From Endozoicomonas elysicola (GTDB lineage Bacteria > Pseudomonadota > Gammaproteobacteria > Pseudomonadales > Endozoicomonadaceae), in the NCBI RefSeq assembly GCF_000710775.1, contig NZ_JOJP01000001.1, positions 4,229,810 through 4,293,809 on the forward strand: DNA of 64,000 bases. Reading direction: 5' to 3'. Shown here in pieces: positions 54,293 to 63,668 of the stretch; position 1 is the first letter of the stretch; each line of letters begins with the position of its first letter. The translations under genes and the position numbers were made by a program. The notes beneath the pieces are model-generated. The model saw only the letters and a program-made list of their open reading frames with translations. It ran no database searches and was not told where the DNA came from.

Positions 54293-55684
54293 ATGAACAA
54301 ACACAATGCCAATCAGGAACCGGAACTGATCGACCTCTACCAGAAGCCTGATAAGATTTACACAAGAAGCTTCTCAGGTCGCTTTCGAACGCTACGCCTG
54401 GCTGGTGGTACATTTCTTTTCTTACTTTTTTTTGGCACCTGCTGGATCAATCTGAATGGTCGACAGGCCATCCTGTTTGACCTGCCTGCCAGGCAATTCC
54501 ATATTTTCGGAACAACCTACTGGCCTCAGGACTTCATTCTACTCTCCTGGTTATTAATCATCTGTGCCTTTGGACTTTTTGCGCTCACGGTATTTGCAGG
54601 ACGAGTCTGGTGTGGCTACACCTGCCCCCAAAGTGTTTTCACCTGGGTCTTTATGTGGGCAGAACGGGTAACCGAGGGCGAGCGAAACCGGAGGATGAAG
54701 CTTGATAAAGAGCCGATGTCTGCCGAAAAATTTTTACGGAAAAGTGCCAAACATACTCTCTGGCTTGCCATCGCTTTTGGTACTGCTCTCACTTTCGTAG
54801 GCTATTTCATTCCGGTCCGCGGCCTGGTCGTTGACATTTTCACGCTTGATGTGGGTTCCTGGGGTGTTTTCTGGCTTGGATTCTTCACTCTGGCCACCTA
54901 TGGTAACGCCGGTTATCTAAGGGAGCAGGTCTGTATCCACATGTGCCCTTACGCCCGATTCCAGAGCGTCATGTTCGATAACGACACACTGGTCGTTGCC
55001 TACGACACAAACCGTGGAGAACAGCGCGGGCCCCGCAAGAAAAGTGCCGATCACAAAAGCATGGGACTGGGTGACTGCGTGGATTGCAGTGTCTGCGTTC
55101 AGGTCTGCCCGACCGGTATTGATATTCGCAATGGCCTCCAATATCAGTGCATTGATTGCGCTGCCTGTATTGATGCCTGTGACACCATCATGGATAAGAT
55201 GGGCTACGAGAAAGGCCTGATCCGCTATACCACCGACAACGAACTGGCGGGTCAGAAGACCCATTGGCTTCGCCCCCGTCTGATCGGGTATAGTTCAGCA
55301 TTATTTATCATGATCTGCCTGTTTATCTTCAGTCTTGGCCATCGAATCCCGCTGGAACTGGAAGTACTCAGGGATAGAAATGTCCTTTACAGGGTCATAC
55401 ATGATGACCAGGTAGAGAATATCTACACACTGAAAGTCGCTAACAAAGACCAGCAGCCCCATGAGATCCAAATACAGGTGGCTGGTATTGAAAATCTGAA
55501 AATAGCGGGCAAGACCTCCATTGTGGTAGAGCCAGGCAGTGTGGAGCAGGAAATTATCAGGGTAATCGCTCCCCTCATTGATGGAGCCCCCATCACACGG
55601 CCGGTTCGCTTCAGCATCAGCTCCAGTCATCCCGGACTGGAAGCCATTACTGCTGAAAGCCGATTTATGGTGCCCGGACGATAG
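54293..55684 (+). CDS. ccoG: cbb3 oxidase assembly ferredoxin-like protein CcoG
   Basis: Membrane-bound iron-sulfur protein (FixG/RdxA family) that reduces Cu(II) for cbb3 copper-site assembly. The ATG at 54293 gives 463 residues starting MNKHNANQEPE; an upstream GTG at 54185 lacks a ribosome-binding site. It has several membrane segments, the FDLPARQFHIFG and WCGYTCPQSVFT motifs, CIHMCPYARFQSVM and a 2[4Fe-4S]-ferredoxin cluster DCVDCSVCVQVCPTGID...CIDCAACIDACD (shown in parts), then a C-terminal Ig-like domain. Confidence 0.95.
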   Translation: MNKHNANQEPELIDLYQKPDKIYTRSFSGRFRTLRLAGGTFLFLLFFGTCWINLNGRQAILFDLPARQFHIFGTTYWPQDFILLSWLLIICAFGLFALTVFAGRVWCGYTCPQSVFTWVFMWAERVTEGERNRRMKLDKEPMSAEKFLRKSAKHTLWLAIAFGTALTFVGYFIPVRGLVVDIFTLDVGSWGVFWLGFFTLATYGNAGYLREQVCIHMCPYARFQSVMFDNDTLVVAYDTNRGEQRGPRKKSADHKSMGLGDCVDCSVCVQVCPTGIDIRNGLQYQCIDCAACIDACDTIMDKMGYEKGLIRYTTDNELAGQKTHWLRPRLIGYSSALFIMICLFIFSLGHRIPLELEVLRDRNVLYRVIHDDQVENIYTLKVANKDQQPHEIQIQVAGIENLKIAGKTSIVVEPGSVEQEIIRVIAPLIDGAPITRPVRFSISSSHPGLEAITAESRFMVPGR

Positions 55685-55699
55685 AGGAAGCCCTGTACC

Positions 55700-56329
55700 A
55701 TGACACAACCCGCATCAAACAGAGACACTGTAACAGTAAATAAGCCTCTGGCTGACAATGAGCCATTTACCCCTTGGTACCGTGAGCCATGGGCCTGGTA
55801 TATCGTGGGCATTCTAATGGTCACTTTTGCCTGGGGAAGCTTTCAGCTCTATACCGCGTTTACCCATCAGGACAGCGTTGTTATCGATGACTATTACAAA
55901 AATGGGAAAGCCATCAATCAGGACATGACCCGGATTAAAAATGCCCACATGCTCAACGTCGAGGGAGTCCTTACCATCGATGAACTGATCGGTGAAGTCA
56001 GAGTAAAAATGCAGGGAAATCCTGAGAATTGGCCACAACAGCTAAAACTCAGCTTTCTCTCACCAGTCTTCAAAGATAAGGATAAAGCCGTCACGCTGAC
56101 CCGTTCTTTTGGCATCACCCCTGACGTAGCTTCAGGCGTAAAAAAACCTGAGCAAAGCCCAATCTATGTTGGCCAATTGGAAGCGCTGGTTTCCGGCCGT
56201 TACTACCTGCAACTGGAAACACTGGATGAATTGATTCCAGAGGTAGGCTATGAGTCCGGCTGGAAAATCACCCTGGAAGCAAAAGTCTCCCCAGGAGCCC
56301 CCATAACACTGAAAAATCCAGAGGCCTGA
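55700..56329 (+). CDS. ccoH: cbb3 oxidase assembly protein CcoH
   Basis: FixH-family single-span membrane protein needed for cbb3 assembly. The 209-residue product has a membrane segment near residues 30-52 (WYIVGILMVTFAWGSFQLY) and a periplasmic domain beginning HQDSVVIDDYYKNGKAINQD, the typical FixH stretch. Its stop overlaps the ccoI start. Confidence 0.92.
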   Translation: MTQPASNRDTVTVNKPLADNEPFTPWYREPWAWYIVGILMVTFAWGSFQLYTAFTHQDSVVIDDYYKNGKAINQDMTRIKNAHMLNVEGVLTIDELIGEVRVKMQGNPENWPQQLKLSFLSPVFKDKDKAVTLTRSFGITPDVASGVKKPEQSPIYVGQLEALVSGRYYLQLETLDELIPEVGYESGWKITLEAKVSPGAPITLKNPEA

Positions 56330-58845
56330 TGACCGATACCCGTTGCTTTCATTGCACACTGCCGGTCAGTGAACCGGCTGTTTTTTTTGCAGAAGTTGAA
56401 GGAACACAACAGCCCATGTGCTGCCCTGGCTGCAAGGCAGTTACTGAAGCGATTGTTGCTGGAGGGCTCGAGAATTATTATCAACACCGGACAGAAAGCG
56501 CCAATCAGGTAACTGACCTAAACCGGCGACTCCAGGAAGAGCTGCAGGTCTACGACCGTAAAGAGATCCAAAAGGATTTTGTACGACCTGCAACCCCCGC
56601 CTCTGACAGTCAGAATGATCGCTTTACTGCCAGCCTGTTGATCGATGGGATTACCTGTGCGGCCTGCGTCTGGCTTTTGGAAAATCATCTGGAAGCTCTG
56701 GATGGTGTTGAACAGGTCAGTGTCAACCTCAGCACCCATGAAGCCCAAATCACCTGGCGTCGAAGCGAGACTGCGTTAAGCACCCTTCTCCTGGAAATCC
56801 ACCGCATCGGTTACAAGGCATTCCCATGGCGGGCGGATCAGCAAGAAGCACTGCTGAAAAAAGAGAACCGCTTATTTATACGACGGTTGGCGGTTGCTGG
56901 TATTGGTACCATGCAGGTCATGATGTATGCCATTGCTCTCTATTCAGGAGCAATCAGTGAAGACATGCCGGAAATTTACCGGGATCTGATCCGGATTTTC
57001 AGCGCTATTGTCGCAACCCCTGTTATTTTTTACTCAGCAGCCCCCTTTTTTAAGGCTGCATGGAGGGACATCAAAATACGCCATCTTGGTATGGATGTTC
57101 CGGTATCCATAGCTATTGGCGGTGCATATCTGGCCAGTCTTTGGGCCACATTCTTTTCCAACGGCGAAGTCTATTACGACTCTGTCTCCATGTTTACCTT
57201 CTTCCTGTTAACTGGCCGATACCTGGAGCTTCGGGCACGCCATGCAACAGCCAGAGCCGCTAGAGCATTAACCAACCTGTTACCCCCCAGCTGCCTGAAA
57301 GAAGTAAATGGCCAGTATGAGCGGGTTCCTGTTGCAGAGCTGCAACCAGACGACAAAGTAAGAATTCTTCCCGGTGATGCCATTCCAGCAGATGGCGTGC
57401 TACTCAACGGCTCCACCAGTGTGAACGAATCAATGCTCACCGGTGAGTACCTGCCTATCGAAAAACAGCAGGGCGATACCCTGCTGTGCAGCAGTATCAA
57501 CGTAGACCACCCAGTTGACATCAAAGTCACCAAAGTAGGTGAAGAGACCAGAGTCGCCAGCATCATCCAGCTACTGCAGCAGGCTCAGCAGGATAAGCCG
57601 GCTATCGCCAAACTTGCCGATAAAGTGGCTGGCTGGTTCGTTGCCTGCGTTTTACTGGTAGCGATTTTTGTTTACTGGGGCTGGTCCGGTATCGCTCCAG
57701 AAGATGCCTTCTGGATCACTCTGTCAGTACTGGTTGTTACCTGCCCTTGCGCTCTCTCACTGGCGACACCCGCAGCTCTGACGGCTGCCACTGGCTACCT
57801 GCACCGCATGGGACTCTTGGTTACTCGAGGGCATGTGCTGGAAGGCCTGCAAAGCATTGACCATGTCATCTTTGATAAAACCGGCACGTTAACCAAAGGT
57901 GAGTTATCACTGACACAGGTTATTCCTTTCGATGGATGCAGCTACTCTCAAGAGCAGCTTACCCATCTGGCAGCGGCGATGGAAGCTCACTCAGAGCACC
58001 CCATCGCCAGGGCATTTATCGTTCACAGTGACTCAGACCAACAATCTTGCCAACAAGACGCCCGCGATGTAAAAAACCATCTTGGCCAAGGTATTGAAGG
58101 AACTATTAACGGCACACGATACCGCATAGGGCGGCCTGACTTTGCGGTGCCATCCGATAGACTGGAACCCCCTGAGCATGACGGACAGTGGCTACTGATG
58201 TCTTCGAACGATCAACCTCTCTGCTGGTTTCGAATTACCGATAGCCTACGCCCGGAAGCAGTGAACACTGTTCAACGTCTTCACCAGATGGGTAAAACTG
58301 TCACACTACTGAGCGGAGATGCCGAACCCGTTGTTGCGGCAACTGCCGAATCACTTGATATACGTCACTGGAAGTCTGAAAGCAGCCCTGATGACAAACT
58401 GTCATTTATTCAGGCGCTTCAGAAGCAAGGCCACAAGATTCTGATGATTGGTGATGGGATTAATGATGTACCGGTTCTGGCGGGGGCTGATATATCCATG
58501 GCCATGGGCAATGCATCCGACTTGGCGCGCACCAGCGCAGATGCTGTTCTGATCTCCGGTAACCTGGAACGCCTGGCGGATGCCTTTAATCTCACGATCA
58601 GAACCCGTAAAATTATCCGGCAGAATCTAGCCTGGGCTCTTGGCTATAATCTGGCTGCCCTTCCCTTGGCAGCAGCTGGTATGATTGCCCCATGGATGGC
58701 TGCGACAGGTATGGCACTCAGCTCGCTGATTGTCGTTGCCAACGCTCTGCGATTAAACCGAACGCGAGAACTCGCAACCAAACCACACCAACCAACCACC
58801 CCCTCTGATGCCGGTAACGTTGGTGTAGCAGGAGCGACTGCCTGA
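56329..58845 (+). CDS. ccoI: Copper-exporting P-type ATPase for cbb3 assembly, CcoI
   Basis: P1B-type ATPase (FixI/CopA2) that moves copper across the inner membrane for the cbb3 CuB site. The 838-residue product starts with a Cys-rich metal-binding tail (CFHC near 6, CCPGC near 31), followed by an HMA domain with GITCAAC (Cys110, Cys113). It then has eight membrane segments, the TCPCALSLATPAAL channel motif, the phosphorylation site DKTGTLT and GDGINDVPVLAGADISMAMG. The N-terminal CCPGC domain distinguishes CcoI from housekeeping CopA. Confidence 0.96.
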   Translation: MTDTRCFHCTLPVSEPAVFFAEVEGTQQPMCCPGCKAVTEAIVAGGLENYYQHRTESANQVTDLNRRLQEELQVYDRKEIQKDFVRPATPASDSQNDRFTASLLIDGITCAACVWLLENHLEALDGVEQVSVNLSTHEAQITWRRSETALSTLLLEIHRIGYKAFPWRADQQEALLKKENRLFIRRLAVAGIGTMQVMMYAIALYSGAISEDMPEIYRDLIRIFSAIVATPVIFYSAAPFFKAAWRDIKIRHLGMDVPVSIAIGGAYLASLWATFFSNGEVYYDSVSMFTFFLLTGRYLELRARHATARAARALTNLLPPSCLKEVNGQYERVPVAELQPDDKVRILPGDAIPADGVLLNGSTSVNESMLTGEYLPIEKQQGDTLLCSSINVDHPVDIKVTKVGEETRVASIIQLLQQAQQDKPAIAKLADKVAGWFVACVLLVAIFVYWGWSGIAPEDAFWITLSVLVVTCPCALSLATPAALTAATGYLHRMGLLVTRGHVLEGLQSIDHVIFDKTGTLTKGELSLTQVIPFDGCSYSQEQLTHLAAAMEAHSEHPIARAFIVHSDSDQQSCQQDARDVKNHLGQGIEGTINGTRYRIGRPDFAVPSDRLEPPEHDGQWLLMSSNDQPLCWFRITDSLRPEAVNTVQRLHQMGKTVTLLSGDAEPVVAATAESLDIRHWKSESSPDDKLSFIQALQKQGHKILMIGDGINDVPVLAGADISMAMGNASDLARTSADAVLISGNLERLADAFNLTIRTRKIIRQNLAWALGYNLAALPLAAAGMIAPWMAATGMALSSLIVVANALRLNRTRELATKPHQPTTPSDAGNVGVAGATA

Positions 58846-58847
58846 AT

Positions 58848-59036
58848 ATGGAAAGCTTAATAATCCTTATACCCCTGGCACTGATCCTGATAGCAGTCGC
58901 TATTAAAGTATTCTTCTGGGCAGTGGATGATGGCCAGTTTGATGACCTTGAGGGACCGGCTCACAGCATTCTCTTTGACGAACCTCAGCGCCCCAAAATA
59001 CCAAAGAAGGCCTCGAACAAGGTTAACAAGCCCTGA
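58848..59036 (+). CDS. ccoS: cbb3 oxidase assembly protein CcoS
   Basis: Tiny (62-residue) membrane protein needed for heme and copper insertion into cbb3 oxidase. It has one membrane segment (about residues 3-24) followed by FWAVDDGQFDDLEGPAHSILFDE, the well-conserved CcoS core (given here as parts FWAVDDGQFDDLEGP and ILFDE). It starts three bases behind ccoI. Confidence 0.93.
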   Translation: MESLIILIPLALILIAVAIKVFFWAVDDGQFDDLEGPAHSILFDEPQRPKIPKKASNKVNKP

Positions 59037-59168
59037 ACCCAAGGTCACAAAGCTTTCTTAGGCCGCTATACCCGAAAAAAGAGCATCTTTTACGCTTTCA
59101 TGTCTTTGTGGTTTCGTTCTTTAAGGGCCTTTATGACAATCTCCAATGAGTGATACAAGGCAGTATGT

Positions 59169-59879
59169 ATGACCATGAATGAAGTACCTACCCTGATTTC
59201 AGCAGTAACTCTGGGGATACTGGGCAGTGCTCACTGCATCGGAATGTGTGGTGGAATTACTTCTGCACTCAGTCTTTCTTTGGAAAGTCGATCGCGATCA
59301 CAGATCTTCTGGCTGATGTTGACTTATCACCTTGGTAGAGTCTCCAGTTATGCCATTGCCGGATTTCTATTAGCCAGCATTGGCTGGTACCTGGGTGGCA
59401 TTAGTCCGGGTGTAAAAATGGGACTTCGCTATTTTGCAGCCATTATGCTGATCGCTATGGGACTTTACCTGACCGGTTGGTGGCGAGGGCTGACTCATCT
59501 GGAAAAGATCGGCCACAAGCTCTGGCAATATATTCAACCCATGGCAAAAGCCTTACTGCCTATAGAGAGTTTCCCCAATGCACTGGCTGTTGGCATGCTC
59601 TGGGGCTGGCTTCCCTGCGGCCTGGTGTACAGTTCTCTGGCATGGAGCGCCAGTCAGGGACAGCCTATTCAAGGCGCCCTGCTTATGGCTTCATTTGGTC
59701 TCGGAACAATACCGTCAGTATTCCTGCTGGGCGCATTCTCACGCCAGCTGAGTGGTATTATTCAGGCCAGCATTACCCGCAATCTGGCAGGTTTGATGAT
59801 CATTCTTTTTGGCTTGTGGTCTATGCCTGGAGCCCACCAGAAGTGGTTGATGTCAGTATTGCATGGGCTGATGGGTTAA
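59169..59879 (+). CDS. TauE/SafE-like membrane protein (sulfite exporter / urease-accessory-like family)
   Basis: Six-span membrane protein of 236 residues, of the group often found behind ccoS in gammaproteobacteria. The N-terminal GILGSAHCIGMCGGI motif, YHLGRVSSYAIAGFL and GMLWGWLPCGLVYSSLAWS are characteristic. The C/H-rich GSAHCIGMCGG motif suggests metal binding; a role in cbb3 copper handling is inferred from context, not shown. An alternative ATG lies two codons downstream. Confidence 0.85.
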   Translation: MTMNEVPTLISAVTLGILGSAHCIGMCGGITSALSLSLESRSRSQIFWLMLTYHLGRVSSYAIAGFLLASIGWYLGGISPGVKMGLRYFAAIMLIAMGLYLTGWWRGLTHLEKIGHKLWQYIQPMAKALLPIESFPNALAVGMLWGWLPCGLVYSSLAWSASQGQPIQGALLMASFGLGTIPSVFLLGAFSRQLSGIIQASITRNLAGLMIILFGLWSMPGAHQKWLMSVLHGLMG

Positions 59880-59921
59880 AAAGCAGGGATGAGCGGAGCT
59901 GACACTGATCATTCATAACGT

Positions 59922-60464
59922 TTAGTAAGGCGCAGCCCCACGAATCGGGTAGTTATTTTTCGGGTTGCGAATCCAACTCAAACCATTCATCAGGGCTTCA
60001 AGCTCAGGACGCACAAACGGATTATTGGAAATATCAACCACCTGGACAGCCCCTTGCTCATTAACCACGAAAAGCCCGGGCTCAGAAAAATTGTGGTCCG
60101 TTTCCTGATCAGATCTTGGCACAGAAATATAAAGCCCCAAGTCTTTCATCTGCCCTTCTGTTAGGCCATAAAGCAAAGGGTAGGATACAGTAAGCCTGTT
60201 CATATGCTCCTGTAGCTGAGTTTCACTATCACCAGACACCGCAACAATATCAATGCCAATCTCTGCCAGCTGCTCCTTATAACCCTCAAGCTGATTGAGA
60301 TATTTAGTGCACAGAGGGCAATGCCTGCCACGATAAACGACAACCAACTGCCAGCTTGCACCCCCACCCGGTTTACCCAGTGTATAATGCCTGTCTCTCA
60401 AATCAGTAAGCACTATCTCTGGGAACAGACCACCTGCTGCAAGTTTATTGGTGTGGATCATCAT
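59922..60464 (-). CDS. Peroxiredoxin-like (AhpC/TSA) thioredoxin-fold protein
   Basis: The 180-residue thioredoxin-fold product has an AhpC/TSA-like pattern with VVYRGRHCPLCTKYLNQL, giving a C-x-x-C (Cys49, Cys52) at the active site, then IVAVSGDSETQLQEHM and YPLLYGLTEGQMKDLGLY. Standard peroxiredoxins have T-x-x-C instead; the CxxC form and FVVNEQGAVQVVDISN end belong to a subgroup annotated as peroxiredoxin-like. No signal peptide. It is opposite in strand to its neighbours, convergent with the TauE-like gene. Confidence 0.85.
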   Translation of the reverse strand: MMIHTNKLAAGGLFPEIVLTDLRDRHYTLGKPGGGASWQLVVVYRGRHCPLCTKYLNQLEGYKEQLAEIGIDIVAVSGDSETQLQEHMNRLTVSYPLLYGLTEGQMKDLGLYISVPRSDQETDHNFSEPGLFVVNEQGAVQVVDISNNPFVRPELEALMNGLSWIRNPKNNYPIRGAAPY

Positions 60465-60898
60465 TGGCCTCCAGTATGGCTTGAAATAACCTGACTATTA
60501 ATGCTCACAACCTGCACCCAAGATAAGCAGTAAATTAAGCCAATGACAATTTCATCCTCTCCACTTGAATCTGTTGTCAAAGAGCCTGTCGGACTTAACA
60601 CTGACCTACTGCTCGATTAACAACCAAAAGAAAGATATAATCACTGCCCTCAAAAATTCTCACGCCTTTTGCGACACAATCCCTCACGCTGGGAACGGAA
60701 AGACGAACTCTCAACATCAAGCATGCTCGGTTCTTACCTATTGACATTGATCAAAGAACACCATCGAAAATCTTTCTAAACTATCCTGACGCATCATGGC
60801 GCAATTCAGTCTGTTTTGTCCGATACATTCACAACCTGCAAAACAGAGCTGATAGCGAGACCACTGACACAAGACATGAAGAATACAGCTTGAGAGAG
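60465..60898. other. Intergenic region upstream of hemN
   Basis: About 430 bp between the divergent peroxiredoxin-like gene and hemN. It contains the hemN FNR/ANR box at 60741-60754 and otherwise no recognisable gene; a 25-codon frame near 60542 is not convincing. Confidence 0.4.
60741..60754 (+). promoter_or_regulatory. FNR/ANR box of the hemN promoter
   Basis: TTGAC-ATTG-ATCAA matches the FNR/ANR consensus at nine of ten positions, about 145 bp before the hemN start. hemN is a known Anr/Fnr target in pseudomonads. Confidence 0.8.
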
Positions 60899-62296
60899 AT
60901 GATGAATAATGCACCTGTTTGGGATAAAGACCTGATCCACCGCTACAATCAGTCGGGTCCCCGCTACACCTCCTATCCCACAGCCGTGCAGTTCGATAGT
61001 CATTTTGATATTCAGAAATATCACGATAATGCGCAGCTGAGCGCCAACAGCATTAAACCTCTGTCACTCTACTTTCATATCCCTTTTTGCTCCCATGTCT
61101 GCTACTACTGCGCCTGCAACAAAATTGTTACCAAGCACCGTGAACGCTCCAATATCTACCTGGAATACCTTTACCATGAAATAGAGATGCAATCAGCACT
61201 GTACAGTCACGAGCAAAAGGTCGAACAACTCCACTTTGGCGGTGGCACCCCCACATTTCTGAGCCGAGAACAGATTACCGGACTGATGAAACACATCAGC
61301 CAGCATTTCCACCTGACCCACAGCGATACTGCAGACTACTCCATTGAGCTGGACCCCAGGGAAGTGGACTGGCCTATGATGAGCACGCTGAGAGACCTGG
61401 GATTTAACCGGATCAGCATGGGTGTTCAGGACCTGAACCCCAGAGTGCAGGAAGCAGTCAACCGGGTACAGCCTGAAAGCATGATCCTGTCAGTTCTCGA
61501 TGCTTCCAGGGCGATGGCATTTCGATCGGTACACATGGACCTGATTTATGGCCTGCCGTTCCAGACGACCAGCAGCTTTATGGAAACCATTGACCGGGTG
61601 ATCGACATGGCCCCGGATCGGTTATCCCTATTCAATTATGCGCATCTGCCACACCGCTTTAAGCCACAACGCAGAATTAGCGAGCAGGACCTGCCAGCCC
61701 CGGAAGTGAAACTGGAAATCCTTCAACGAGCGACTGAAAAGCTGCTGGATCAGGGATATATCTATATAGGCATGGATCATTTTGCCTTGCCAGATGATGA
61801 ACTGGCTATTGCCCAGGAAGAAGGATCGCTTCACAGGAATTTCCAGGGCTACACAACCCACAGTCATTGCGACCTGATCGGTATGGGTATTTCTTCCATC
61901 AGCCAGGTAGGCGACACTTATATTCAAAACAGTACCGACGAAGCACAGTACTACTCAATGATTAATGAGAAGCAGCTGCCGATGGTTCGCGGCTTGAAAA
62001 TGACAACTGACGACAAAGTCCGTCAGGCCGTTATCACCCAACTTATCTGCCACTTCCAACTGAAACTCAGCCACATTGAGAATCAGTTCGGTATCCAGTT
62101 CCGAGATTACTTCCGCGACGAGCTGGGCAGGCTTGAACCAATGATAAATGACGGTCTTGTTAGCCTGAGCAGCGACAACATTCTGGAAGTACTCCCTAGA
62201 GGGAAAATACTGATTCGCAATATTTGTATGCAATTTGACCACTATCTCAACCAACCACTAATGAAAGAAAGACCTCTCTACTCAAAAGTTATTTAA
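60899..62296 (+). CDS. hemN: Oxygen-independent coproporphyrinogen III oxidase
   Basis: Radical-SAM enzyme that makes protoporphyrinogen IX for heme under low oxygen, matching the heme demand of the cbb3 oxidase encoded upstream. An ATG at 60899 (or 60902) is preferred over the TTG at 60890 and gives 465 residues. NQSGPRYTSYPTAVQF at the N-terminus, the cluster motif HIPFCSHVCYYCACNKIVT (C-x3-C-x2-C-x-C), LHFGGGTPTFLS and HFALPDDELAIAQ with the RNFQGYTTHSHCDLIGMG segment are diagnostic of true HemN rather than HemW. Confidence 0.97.
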   Translation: MMNNAPVWDKDLIHRYNQSGPRYTSYPTAVQFDSHFDIQKYHDNAQLSANSIKPLSLYFHIPFCSHVCYYCACNKIVTKHRERSNIYLEYLYHEIEMQSALYSHEQKVEQLHFGGGTPTFLSREQITGLMKHISQHFHLTHSDTADYSIELDPREVDWPMMSTLRDLGFNRISMGVQDLNPRVQEAVNRVQPESMILSVLDASRAMAFRSVHMDLIYGLPFQTTSSFMETIDRVIDMAPDRLSLFNYAHLPHRFKPQRRISEQDLPAPEVKLEILQRATEKLLDQGYIYIGMDHFALPDDELAIAQEEGSLHRNFQGYTTHSHCDLIGMGISSISQVGDTYIQNSTDEAQYYSMINEKQLPMVRGLKMTTDDKVRQAVITQLICHFQLKLSHIENQFGIQFRDYFRDELGRLEPMINDGLVSLSSDNILEVLPRGKILIRNICMQFDHYLNQPLMKERPLYSKVI

Positions 62297-62301
62297 AAAA
62301 A

Positions 62302-62337
62302 TCCTCCATAGCTGTATGTATCCAGAGCTATGGAGGA
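62302..62337. terminator. Hairpin after hemN
   Basis: TCCTCCATAGCT and AGCTATGGAGGA form a perfect 12-bp stem around 12 bases, six bases behind the hemN stop. Seven A precede it, so the U tract is on the minus strand; on the plus strand it may act as an mRNA end. The rest of the gap to the regulator gene (62338-62830) shows no gene, and no FNR box was found in it. Confidence 0.55.
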
Positions 62338-62830
62338 CACTTCCTCCCCTGAAAATAAGCCCTGCGATAGCAGTCCAGATAAATCCAGAGACGCACTAAA
62401 CAGCCACTTATCAGAAAAAAACTGAAACTGACTACTATTTGTCACGACTCTCACATTGATTTACTTGAAACATAAGTGCAAAATCTGCCACGTCAGTCAA
62501 ATACCATGAACGAAGATTCAATCCTGTGACCCAAGACAACCGCAGGTGGATTTTCTCAGGATAGTGACGCACAACCACCAGAACTGCTAAAAGGTATTGA
62601 TACCTGAAACAATTCTGAGATGGATAGACGACACAGCAAATGAAAGCTCATCGGAAAAGCCGTAGCTTATGGAGCTCTATATGATGCTCGACTGGAACAG
62701 CACTAAACACTTACTTTAGCTCTGCCCAGTTGCGTATATACCTGACTTACACTCCGGTAACATTTCCCATAAACTCGTGTCTTCCATAAAACAGTGTCGA
62801 ATTTCGCAAATACGACTTTGAGGCCTCTCA

Positions 62831-63589
62831 ATGACGTCAAAGCCCAACGTCCGACAGCCGAGCCATGTGGCCTGCAGAGACTGCAGCCTCAGCTCACTGT
62901 GCCTACCACTGGCACTAAGCATTAAGGATATTGATCAGCTGGATCACATCATCAAGCGTGGACGTCCTTTGAAAAAAGGCGAACACCTGTTTCTGGAAGG
63001 CGACCCCTTCACCAGTGTCTTTGCTGTTCGATCAGGGGCTATCAAAACCTACACGGCAACAAATGAGGGCGAGGAGCAGATCACCGGCTTCTACCTGCCC
63101 AGCGAAATTCTTGGCCTGAGTGGCATGGATACCGATACCTATCCGGTTTCTGCCCAAGCCATGGAAACCACCATGATCTGCGAGATTCCTTTCGAGCAAC
63201 TGGAAACGCTTTCAGACCAATTCCCAGAGCTTCGCCGGCACCTGATGCGCTTGATGAGCAAAAGAATCCGCGAAGATCAGCAAATGATGATGCTGCTATC
63301 CAAGAAAAATGCTGATGAGCGTATTGCAACATTCCTGATCAACCTTGCCAGCCGCTTCCGTCGTCGTGGCTTTTCTTCGCAGTCTTTCCGGTTGTCCATG
63401 TCCAGAAATGAAATGGGCAACTATCTGGGACTGGCAGTAGAAACTGTGAGCCGGGTATTCACTCGATTCCAGAAAAACGGGCTGATCTCGGCTGTCGGCA
63501 AGGAGATTGAAATCCGCAACTCTGTTGAGCTGTGTGCTCTGGCAGGCGGAAAAACGCTGGAACCCAACCCGATTGCCACCAGCGCCTGA
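62831..63589 (+). CDS. fnr: Fnr/Anr oxygen-sensing transcriptional regulator
   Basis: Crp-family activator whose [4Fe-4S] cluster senses oxygen; the likely reader of the FNR boxes before ccoN, hemN and grcA. The 252-residue product has the cluster cysteines Cys15, Cys18, Cys24 and Cys117, each offset by five from E. coli Fnr (20, 23, 29, 122). A cyclic-nucleotide-binding-like domain (about 35-145) and a helix-turn-helix near 195-220 (SRNEMGNYLGLAVETVSRVF) follow; ETVSRVF carries the Glu, Ser and Arg that read TTGAT half-sites. In pseudomonads the same gene is called anr. Confidence 0.97.
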   Translation: MTSKPNVRQPSHVACRDCSLSSLCLPLALSIKDIDQLDHIIKRGRPLKKGEHLFLEGDPFTSVFAVRSGAIKTYTATNEGEEQITGFYLPSEILGLSGMDTDTYPVSAQAMETTMICEIPFEQLETLSDQFPELRRHLMRLMSKRIREDQQMMMLLSKKNADERIATFLINLASRFRRRGFSSQSFRLSMSRNEMGNYLGLAVETVSRVFTRFQKNGLISAVGKEIEIRNSVELCALAGGKTLEPNPIATSA

Positions 63590-63606
63590 CTTTATTCTTT
63601 AAAGAC

Positions 63607-63635
63607 GCTACTCTTTGGGGTAGCTTCTTCCTTTT
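63607..63635 (+). terminator. Terminator after fnr
   Basis: GCTACTC and GGGTAGC pair (one G-U) around a TTTG loop, followed by TTCTTCCTTTT. It starts 17 bases behind the stop codon. Confidence 0.7.
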
Positions 63636-63668
63636 ATCATATCGACTGATAGCGGCATGCACTCTCTC

